Assembly: GCA_013697245.1 (NCBI GenBank)
Contig: JACCXH010000001.1
Location: 62,001 to 126,000, forward strand
Length of the DNA: 64,000 nucleotides
Direction of reading: 5' to 3'
DNA from: Bacteroidota bacterium
Lineage (GTDB): Bacteria; Bacteroidota; Bacteroidia; B-17B0; Aurantibacillaceae
The notes under the pieces were generated by a model that was not told the DNA's origin, did no database searches, and was given only the letters and a program-made list of their open reading frames with translations. Positions 8,873-16,224 of the stretch are shown here, piece by piece. The number at the start of each line of letters is the position of its first letter. Within the stretch, counting starts at the first letter, position 1. A program made the translations under genes and the position numbers.

Positions 8873-9985
8873 TTATAATTTCCATTTTGGTTTTATAAAA
8901 ACCGAAGCTATTGCAACTACACAGGCATACATGGGGTATACACAACCCACGGGTAAGCCAAACCAACCCAAACCCTTGTTTTTAACAAAACGTGATGCTA
9001 AAAATAGCAACAAAATGTCAATAATCAACTTAAAAATCACGAAAAATAAGATAAATCCCCCGTTTTGCGGGACAAAAAAGCAATAAAATAGCGAAAACAA
9101 CCACAATAAGTTTATCCCAAAACTTAATATAGCAAGCGTCAAATTCAACATGTTTTTATTGTGTTTGAATTTAGAGGCCCATCTTATTTTTTGATTTATT
9201 AATTGTTTGAACGAGAAAGAAGGATAAGTATAAACAATTGCTTGCTCTGATTTTAAATAATTGATCTTTGCAGACGGGATCTTTTTAACGTCCTCTAAAA
9301 ATAAAACATCATCGCCGGATGCAATTGCTAAATGCGACGCATAGCCATTTACTTTTTCGAATATTGCTTTTGTGAAAATTAAATTGGCGCCATTGCACAA
9401 AAAAGGTTTTTTGTAATAAGCGCTTCCGCAATTTAATAATGCCAATACATTATTTTCGATAGCTTGCAAGGCCCATAAAATTCCGAAGTTATTGGCAATA
9501 ACAATTGGCGCAATAATAAGATCGGAAGAAGTTGTTTTATAAAAATCAGAAATAGTTTGCAACCAAAGTGTTGAGGTGGTAAATGTATCGGCATCTCGCA
9601 AAACCAACAACTCTGAATTTGCTTGCGAGATGGCATAAGTGATACTCAATTTTTTTCCTTTTTGCTGCGGGTTAGTAATTATTTTATAATTTAAGTTTGT
9701 GTTCTTTAAAACCGACTCGGCCTGCAGCACAGTTCTATCGCTACTTGCATCATTAATTAAAATAAGCTGTACTTGGGTAAGATCGTAATCTTGTTTTAAA
9801 ATGCCTGTTAAACAACGGGCAATTGTTTTTTCTTCGTTACGCGCACAAATAATAATTGTTAGCGCTGTTGTACTTTCATAATCTGAACTGAAATAATGTG
9901 TTTTAATAAAACCAATAATAAACCAGGCCATTATACCGGCATAAATTAGCAAGGCGCCAAACAATATGTAAGAAAGCAAGGTCAC
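8873..9985 (-). CDS. Family 2 glycosyltransferase, membrane-bound
   Basis: GT2 (GT-A fold) enzyme. A TM anchor lies at residues 5-30. The catalytic domain begins TIIICARNEEKTIARCL and contains LINDASSDRT, the DxD-type LRDADTF (about residue 131), GDDVLFLEDV and a QxxRW-like QKIRWASK (about 270). Two or three TM helices follow at the C-terminus, the layout of processive or lipid-linked sugar transferases. The substrate cannot be read. The GTG start overlaps the TGA of the upstream flippase-like gene (GTGA), so the two are translationally coupled and probably act together on a lipid or cell-surface glycan (inference). Confidence 0.85.
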   Translation of the reverse strand: MTLLSYILFGALLIYAGIMAWFIIGFIKTHYFSSDYESTTALTIIICARNEEKTIARCLTGILKQDYDLTQVQLILINDASSDRTVLQAESVLKNTNLNYKIITNPQQKGKKLSITYAISQANSELLVLRDADTFTTSTLWLQTISDFYKTTSSDLIIAPIVIANNFGILWALQAIENNVLALLNCGSAYYKKPFLCNGANLIFTKAIFEKVNGYASHLAIASGDDVLFLEDVKKIPSAKINYLKSEQAIVYTYPSFSFKQLINQKIRWASKFKHNKNMLNLTLAILSFGINLLWLFSLFYCFFVPQNGGFILFFVIFKLIIDILLLFLASRFVKNKGLGWFGLPVGCVYPMYACVVAIASVFIKPKWKL

Positions 9986-10953
9986 TTTTTTCCAAATAAT
10001 TTAAAATCAAAATTTTGTTTCAATAAAATACTGTAACCATATATGCTGGGCACAATTATATTAATTAACCAGATTAATACCGAAGACAATGCGATGGCAG
10101 AATCGGAAATACCTGAATCGCGAAAAACTATTAAGGCTATGGCAGCCCTTATTGGGCCCTCAAGTACGCTAATCATGGGAATGGTTGTAATAACAAGATA
10201 ATAAAGTGCAATACCTGTAAATATAGAAAAATTAAAATTACTTGGGTTGAATAAATAAAGTAATAGAACAAATTGAAATGAGAACACAAGATAACGGATT
10301 AACGATAAGCCAAAAAGCTGGATCAATTTTTTAGCCGTAAAAGAATATTTGAAATTTTCGAGGACCTGTTGTTTGTTTATTTTTTTTGTAATGAAGTTTA
10401 AAATAAGATCGACCTTTATAAGTGAAAAAATAAATACCCCAAAAACCAAAATAGCAATGGCGCTTGTTGTATAGGCCAACCAAAGATGCCCATCTTTAAA
10501 TTCTTGCAATTGTAATACTAAAGCAGTTAAACCAAACAGATAAGTCATACACAATTGAAACATACCATTAATAAAATGCAGTGCAGTAATTTTTGGGCGA
10601 TTTTCTATTTTGAAAAATATTATTTTCGCTAAAAATTCAGTAGCTCGCCCCGGCGCTAAATTTCCTAAACAAATACCACTGTAAACAGAATGGTTGGCAG
10701 TTTTAAAACTGATGTTTTCAACCGGCGCTGTTATTAATTGCCATTTATAAGATTCAATACCCCAGTTGATGGGAATAAGAAATAAACAAATACTAAAACA
10801 CAAAACACCTTTTGACGAAAGTATCAGGTCTGCCAGGAGGTCTATTTTTTCGGGAGTAAGATCGCTTTTTAAGCGCAGATAAATGATAAAAAAACTTCCA
10901 AGGCCTATCAGCACTTTAATAATGGTGGAAATTATTTTTTTTCGCTCTTGCAA
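9982..10953 (-). CDS. Flippase-like membrane protein (LPG synthase TM family)
   Basis: A 323 aa polytopic membrane protein of the lysylphosphatidylglycerol-synthase transmembrane/flippase-like family (PF03706). It has about eight hydrophobic segments and the family-like conserved patch GICLGNLAPGRATEFLAK (about residue 95). It lacks the soluble aminoacyl-transferase domain of MprF, so it is more likely a lipid or glycolipid transport or accessory protein. A TAG stop lies two codons upstream of the start, so the start is TTG at 10953 or a later codon. Only 23 bp separate it from the divergent ruvC, so both promoters must lie inside the neighbouring coding regions. Confidence 0.8.
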   Translation of the reverse strand: MQERKKIISTIIKVLIGLGSFFIIYLRLKSDLTPEKIDLLADLILSSKGVLCFSICLFLIPINWGIESYKWQLITAPVENISFKTANHSVYSGICLGNLAPGRATEFLAKIIFFKIENRPKITALHFINGMFQLCMTYLFGLTALVLQLQEFKDGHLWLAYTTSAIAILVFGVFIFSLIKVDLILNFITKKINKQQVLENFKYSFTAKKLIQLFGLSLIRYLVFSFQFVLLLYLFNPSNFNFSIFTGIALYYLVITTIPMISVLEGPIRAAIALIVFRDSGISDSAIALSSVLIWLINIIVPSIYGYSILLKQNFDFKLFGKK

Positions 10954-10976
10954 ATTACGCTAAATTTACATTATTA

Positions 10977-11534
10977 ATGCCAGTTAACGATAGAATTATA
11001 TTAGGAATTGACCCCGGAACAGTGGTAATGGGCTATGGCCTTATTCATATAAAAAACAACGTGGTTAAGCCAATTGGCATTGGTGTAATCAAGCTTGATA
11101 AATTTGATGATCATGCCATTCGATTAAAAATGATCTTTGAACGCACGGTTGCTATTATTGAAGAATATAAACCGGATGAATTGGCCATTGAAGCACCTTT
11201 TTTTGGCAAGAACGTTCAATCGATGTTAAAATTGGGCAGGGCACAGGGTGTGGCTATTGCAGCGGCATTAAGTAAAAATATTCCGGTTACAGAATACTCA
11301 CCCAAAAAAATAAAAATGAGTATTACAGGTAATGGTAACGCCAGTAAAGAACAGGTGGCAGCCATGCTTGTACAAATTTTAGGAATTGAAAAAGAACAAC
11401 AATTTTTAGATGCAACTGATGCTATTGGCGCCGCGCTTTGTCATTACTATCAAAATAAAAAATCCGGCGCAGGAGCTAAATCATACACGGGTTGGAAAGC
11501 TTATCTAACAGACAATCCGAAAAGAAAAGTTTAA
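10977..11534 (+). CDS. ruvC: Holliday junction resolvase RuvC
   Basis: Dimeric Mg-dependent endonuclease that resolves four-way junctions with RuvAB. Catalytic acidic residues are visible in GIDPGT (about residue 10), AIEAPFFG (about residue 70) and LDATDAIGAALCH (about 146). Its 185 aa match the family. The C-terminus reads KSYTGWKAYLTDNPKRKV. A second, diverged copy of this tail lies 4.4 kb downstream (15908-15964), as if DNA had entered at the gene's 3' end. A weak terminator-like stem follows the stop. Confidence 0.95.
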   Translation: MPVNDRIILGIDPGTVVMGYGLIHIKNNVVKPIGIGVIKLDKFDDHAIRLKMIFERTVAIIEEYKPDELAIEAPFFGKNVQSMLKLGRAQGVAIAAALSKNIPVTEYSPKKIKMSITGNGNASKEQVAAMLVQILGIEKEQQFLDATDAIGAALCHYYQNKKSGAGAKSYTGWKAYLTDNPKRKV

Positions 11535-11549
11535 CCAGTCACAAAAGCG

Positions 11550-11597
11550 ACCAATTATAAAGCTATAAGGTTAAATCGCTATAAATTGGTTATTTTT
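11550..11597 (+). terminator. Probable terminator after ruvC
   Basis: ACCAATTATAAAGC pairs with GCTATAAATTGGT, leaving one small bulge on each side and a loop of about 14 nt; TTATTTTT follows. AT-rich, so of moderate strength. The T-run also overlaps a -7-like TATTTTTA 18 bp before the next ATG. Confidence 0.5.
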
Positions 11598-11616
11598 ACA
11601 GGTAAATCCAGACTAC

Positions 11617-14600
11617 ATGATCAAAAAACTTTTATTAATAGTTTCTATATTTATTATTACACAATGCTACGCGCAGGTAAATCTTGGCCTTATATCTGCA
11701 CAACGTATTGGCGACGGTTATGGAGGCAACGATGTTGGCTATTGCGCAAAATTAGATGCTGTAGGAAATATTTATGTAATTGGAACCTTTGAGGGAATGG
11801 TGGATTTTGATCCATCTCTGTTATCATCATATTTGTCAACATCTTTAGGGGCGCCAACTGGCCCGAATAACAAAGATGTTTTTTTTGCGAAATATAGCCC
11901 TACCGGAAATTTGATATGGATAAAAAGTATTGGTTCAATATCCGATGAAGATGGAAATTATTTAGACATTTCGCCGAATGGTAATATCACCATTGCAGGT
12001 AGCTTTTATGGGACAGTTGATTTTGACCCGTCTCCTGCAACTGCAAATCTAACAGTTCCAGCGCCAAAGTTTTTTTTAGCTCAATATGATGCCAACGGAA
12101 ATTATCTTTGGGCAAATGCAATTTGTTATACATCTATTGCTGGTTTTACAGGCTTAAATTCGGATGCTTCCGGTAATTTATTGGTCTCAGGTTTTTTTTC
12201 CAGCTCTAACGATTTTGACCCATCGGCTGCTGTTGCTACTCTTAGTCCTACAACAAATGCATTTAGCGATGTTTTTATAGCTAAATACGATGGGTCGGGT
12301 AATTATTTATGGGCGAAAAATGTTGGCGGGACTAGCTATGACCAATGTAATTCACAAGTAGTTGATAACCTTGGTAACTTATATATAACAGGTACCTTTT
12401 CAAGTACAGCTGATTTTGATCCGTCGACCGCAACATCAAACCTTGTGTCTGCTGGCCAAAAAGATATTTTTATGGCAAAGTACGACGCCGCAGGAAATTA
12501 TCTTTGGGCAAAAAGCATTGGTTCAGCAAACTATGAAGCGTGCGGCATGATAACAAAAGACAATGCCGGGAATATTTATTTAACGGGGGTTTATACAACT
12601 TCGCTGGATTGCGATCCTTCTGCCGCAGTGGCAACGTTAACATGTTCCAGCTCAAGTATTTTTATCGCGAAATACGATTTCAATGGAAACTATTTAATGT
12701 GTTTCAATGCTTTTTACACACCTTCAGGCCCGGGCATGTACTCTTTGGAGGTGGACAATTTCAATAACATTTTTTTAGCCGCAGTTGGTTCGGTAATCAA
12801 ATTCAACTCATCAGGAATTTTTCAAACCAGCACTTATTATGGACCAACTTCAACCTTTGCGCCAATGCAACTTCTTGCAAACAGCAATAATGATATTTTA
12901 GTAATTGGATCTTGCACCGGTGTATTGACTATTAATTCTTCCACAACCACTTTAAATTCGTTAGTCGGCACTTCGTTTTTCTTGATCAACTATTCCAATT
13001 CGTTGAATTACAATTGGGGTTTTGTTTCCAGAGATTGTCAAAGCGCCGGCACAGAAGGCGGCACATCTATTAAAATTGACGCTGCCGGAAATGTTTTTGT
13101 AGCAGGAACATATGGTGGGATAGTAGATTTTGATCCGTCAGCAGCTAGTGTAATTGATTCATCCAAAAATGGCTCGCCAGATATTTTTTTATCAAAATAT
13201 AATGCAGCCGGAAATCTTTTGTGGAATAAAACCTTTGGTAGTAAATCGGCGGATGGTGGAAAAGTACTATTGGAACTAGATGCGGCCGGTAATATTTACC
13301 TGGCAGGCAATTTTTCTGACACGATTGATTTTGATCCATCACCTGCGACTGCAAATTTAATTGCGAACATGGCTTCGGGTTCGAACAGGGTATTTTTTGC
13401 AAAATATGATAATAACGCTAATTATATATGGGCAAAAGCAATAGATGGTTACAATAATACAGGATCTGATGCAACTGCCAATGGTATTGGAGTAGATGCA
13501 AGCGGAAATGTTTACCTGGCAGGCCAATTTCAAGGTGTTACAGATTTTGATCCTTCCACTAATAATATATTTCAGGTATCTCAGGCAGGATATAGAGATG
13601 TTTTTTTTGCGAAGTACGATGCCACGGGAAATTACGTTTGGGCAAAAAAAGTAGGAGGTTATTTATATGATGATTACGGAGAGGGTCTAAAATTGGATCA
13701 AACCGGAAATTTAATTTTAGTGGGTGAATTTACTTCAACCTGTGATTTTGATCCCTCCCCTGCTACAGCCACTATTGCTTCAAGCGGCAGCGGCGGCGCT
13801 TCTGGCTTTATGGCAAAATACGATCCCTCGGGTAATTATATTTGGGCAAAAGCAATTGCCGGGCCTTCTGCATTTAATAATATTCTTTCAGTGGCTTTAA
13901 ATAGCAACGATGAAATTTTTATAACCGGAGTTTTCTCAGGCACTTGCGATTTTGATCCTTCTACAGCTGTAGCTAATTTATATTGTAACGGTGGTTATTA
14001 CGATATTTTTATTGCAAGATATGATGCTGCCGGCAATTATATTTGGGCTAAAAGTATAAGTGGACCAGGTATCGATCAAAGTTATGCCCTCTGCCTGGAT
14101 GGCAACCAAAATGTTTATGTTACAGGCTATTGTACAGGCACGCTCGATTTTGATCCATCTGCTGCTACAGTAAACATTTCAACAAACGCCGGCACCCAAG
14201 ACATCTTTATTGCAGAGTATGATCAGAGTGGTAATTATTTATTTGCCAACACTATTGGTGGCGCTTTTAATATTGAAGCCGGAACGGCAATAGCCGCTGA
14301 CCCTAATAATAATGTAATATTTACCGGTGGTTTTAGGGGTACAGCGGATTTTGATCTTGGACCTTCAGTTAATAATCTTGTATCTCTTGCAGATGGAGTA
14401 GATATTTTTATCGCAAAATATGCAAGTTGCTCTTCCGCTATTCCGGCTTCTTCTCCATCACTTACAGCAATATCACCATCAATTTGTATTAATTCAAATA
14501 GCAATCTGATTGTCAGCTCAGGAACACTAAATGCCGCAGCTAATTGGCAATGGTATACTAACTCATGCGGAGGCTTGTCAGCTGGTTCAGGAACTTCCAT

Positions 14601-15909
14601 TTCTGTTTCACCAACTACAACAACAGTTTTTTATGCGCGTGGTGAAGGCCCTTGTGTATCAGCTGGTCCTTGTGCAACTGTTGCGGTTAACGTAAATAGT
14701 TTACCTATAATAAGCATTGCGGGGCCTTCGTCAGTTTGTGTAGGATCAAGCGCAAATTTCACGGCAAGTGGCGCCACTACTTATACCTGGAATACAAATG
14801 CTAATACAACAACTGTAAACGTTTTACCATCGGTAACAACGACTTATAGCGTTAATGGTACGGATGGTAACAATTGCGTCAACACACAAACCGTTACTTT
14901 AAATATAAATACTACCTGCGCCGATGTTTGGCCGGGAGATGCCAATAGCGATGGTATGGCAGATAATTTGGATATACTGGAATTAGGTTTACATTTTACT
15001 CAAACAGGTGCAGTAAGGACTCCTACAAGTAATAACTGGCAATCTTATTTTGCAAATAACTGGACAGGGCTAATAACTAACGGAAAAAACTTAAATAATT
15101 CAGATTGTGATGGAAACGGATTAATTGATCAAAATGATACGCTTGCTATTTTTAATAATTATGGTTTCTTACATGCATTTAAAGAAACCTCGCAAACGGT
15201 AACTAATCCACAGTTGTATTTAGTACCAGATCAAAATTTTGTAAATAAAGATACTTGGGGAAGCGCTTCTATTTATTTTGGAGACAGCCTAAATCAAATA
15301 AATAATGTAAATGGTATAGCATATACACTGGCTTTTGACAAAAATTATATTGAACAAGATAGCGTTTACATTACATACCCAGCTTCATTTTTAAATCTAA
15401 GTAATCAAAATTTAAATTTTAGAAAGAGAAATTTTAATAACGGTGTAATTTACACGGCAAGTACTCATACCAATAATTTAAATGTTAATGGTTATGGTAA
15501 AATAGCAACCTTTTATTTTAAAGTAAAGGCAAGTTTAAATATTGATACGGCCTTTAATATGAATATCTTACAGGCAAATCAATCTTCTGCAAATGGCTTT
15601 ATTATACCTTTAACAACCGGTTCTGCAAGTTTAATGGTCATAGGCGCATCTGTAAATATTAAGGAGAATTTAGCGTCAACTAAAATTTCTATTTTCCCAA
15701 ATCCAACAAAAAATAGTTTAAAGATTAATAGTAGTAAGGAAATACAAAAAGTAGAGATCCTAAGTATTACCGGCCAGATTTTATTGAACGAAACAGGAAA
15801 AGGAAATTCAATGCAGTTTAATTTAGATCTATTTGCAAACGGCACTTATTTTGTTAAAGTTCATATTGCAAATGAATCTCCGGTTCAAAAAATTATTATC
15901 AAAAACTAA
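11617..15909 (+). CDS. Secreted repeat protein with dockerin/cohesin-like domains and T9SS type A tail
   Basis: 1430 aa. The signal peptide is MIKKLLLIVSIFIITQCYAQ. Residues 20 to about 935 hold about 12-13 repeats of about 60-75 aa, each with DFDPS, a short variable strand, then (F)IAKYDxxGNYLWAKxIGG: an SBBP-like beta-propeller. Next come Ig-like modules (about 945-1110), a dockerin-like calcium pair (GDANSDGMADNLDILELG and DCDGNGLIDQNDTLAIF), a cohesin-like beta domain (about 1190-1350) and a type A T9SS sorting domain starting ISIFPNPTKNSLKI. Predicted to be exported and surface-anchored; its ligand is unknown. It lies between ruvC and a leftover ruvC tail, so it may be an acquired gene. 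Confidence 0.88.
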   Translation: MIKKLLLIVSIFIITQCYAQVNLGLISAQRIGDGYGGNDVGYCAKLDAVGNIYVIGTFEGMVDFDPSLLSSYLSTSLGAPTGPNNKDVFFAKYSPTGNLIWIKSIGSISDEDGNYLDISPNGNITIAGSFYGTVDFDPSPATANLTVPAPKFFLAQYDANGNYLWANAICYTSIAGFTGLNSDASGNLLVSGFFSSSNDFDPSAAVATLSPTTNAFSDVFIAKYDGSGNYLWAKNVGGTSYDQCNSQVVDNLGNLYITGTFSSTADFDPSTATSNLVSAGQKDIFMAKYDAAGNYLWAKSIGSANYEACGMITKDNAGNIYLTGVYTTSLDCDPSAAVATLTCSSSSIFIAKYDFNGNYLMCFNAFYTPSGPGMYSLEVDNFNNIFLAAVGSVIKFNSSGIFQTSTYYGPTSTFAPMQLLANSNNDILVIGSCTGVLTINSSTTTLNSLVGTSFFLINYSNSLNYNWGFVSRDCQSAGTEGGTSIKIDAAGNVFVAGTYGGIVDFDPSAASVIDSSKNGSPDIFLSKYNAAGNLLWNKTFGSKSADGGKVLLELDAAGNIYLAGNFSDTIDFDPSPATANLIANMASGSNRVFFAKYDNNANYIWAKAIDGYNNTGSDATANGIGVDASGNVYLAGQFQGVTDFDPSTNNIFQVSQAGYRDVFFAKYDATGNYVWAKKVGGYLYDDYGEGLKLDQTGNLILVGEFTSTCDFDPSPATATIASSGSGGASGFMAKYDPSGNYIWAKAIAGPSAFNNILSVALNSNDEIFITGVFSGTCDFDPSTAVANLYCNGGYYDIFIARYDAAGNYIWAKSISGPGIDQSYALCLDGNQNVYVTGYCTGTLDFDPSAATVNISTNAGTQDIFIAEYDQSGNYLFANTIGGAFNIEAGTAIAADPNNNVIFTGGFRGTADFDLGPSVNNLVSLADGVDIFIAKYASCSSAIPASSPSLTAISPSICINSNSNLIVSSGTLNAAANWQWYTNSCGGLSAGSGTSISVSPTTTTVFYARGEGPCVSAGPCATVAVNVNSLPIISIAGPSSVCVGSSANFTASGATTYTWNTNANTTTVNVLPSVTTTYSVNGTDGNNCVNTQTVTLNINTTCADVWPGDANSDGMADNLDILELGLHFTQTGAVRTPTSNNWQSYFANNWTGLITNGKNLNNSDCDGNGLIDQNDTLAIFNNYGFLHAFKETSQTVTNPQLYLVPDQNFVNKDTWGSASIYFGDSLNQINNVNGIAYTLAFDKNYIEQDSVYITYPASFLNLSNQNLNFRKRNFNNGVIYTASTHTNNLNVNGYGKIATFYFKVKASLNIDTAFNMNILQANQSSANGFIIPLTTGSASLMVIGASVNIKENLASTKISIFPNPTKNSLKINSSKEIQKVEILSITGQILLNETGKGNSMQFNLDLFANGTYFVKVHIANESPVQKIIIKN

Positions 15910-15964
15910 ATCTTACACCGGCTGGAAAGCTTTTTTAATTGATAATCCTAAAAGGAAAGCTTAG
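15908..15964 (+). pseudogene. Displaced second copy of the ruvC 3' end
   Basis: Read in frame from 15908 this gives KSYTGWKAFLIDNPKRKA and a stop, against KSYTGWKAYLTDNPKRKV in ruvC: 15 of 18 residues match. By hand, 45 of 57 bases match, and eight of the twelve differences are silent. It is not in the frame of the preceding gene, and its first bases overlap that gene's TAA stop. The mostly silent differences mean both copies were once selected as coding sequence, so this is a ruvC tail from another allele and not a recent copying slip. Confidence 0.8.
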
Positions 15965-15981
15965 ATAATTTCTTTAGTTTT

Positions 15982-16122
15982 GGCCACGAATTTCACGAAA
16001 CTCACAAAACAAATTTCTAAAAAAACTATTCGTGTAATTTATTTTTCTTAAATTTTTATGAAAAATTAAATTAACACAAATCAATATAATGCACCTTATT
16101 GATATTTGTGAAATTAGTGGCC
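15982..16122. repeat. Palindromic intergenic element, long-loop form
   Basis: GGCCACGAATTTCACGAA on the left is complementary to TTTGTGAAATTAGTGGCC on the right with two mismatches over 18 bp. The roughly 100-bp AT-rich middle has further partial pairing (TTCGTGTAATTTA against AAATTAACACAAAT). It lies beside a second element in the 315-bp gap between converging genes. Confidence 0.65.
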
Positions 16123-16144
16123 GATTTTATTGCGAAAAGTAAAA

Positions 16145-16207
16145 GCCACAGATTTCGCGAATTACACAGATTAAAATTTTTCTGCGAGTATCGGTGAAAT
16201 CTGTGGC
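16145..16207. repeat. Palindromic intergenic element (GCCACAGATTTC type)
   Basis: The outer 12 bp are perfectly complementary (GCCACAGATTTC against GAAATCTGTGGC) and weaker pairing continues inward. It lies 18 bp past the stop codon of parC and may end its transcript or fold its 3' end. Confidence 0.75.
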
Positions 16208-16224
16208 AAAAAATTCAGAGTATT

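Noticed and set aside
11700-14420. Regularly spaced DNA repeats as a possible CRISPR array
   Set aside because: They are degenerate and in frame, encoding protein repeats of about 60-75 aa inside one long ORF.
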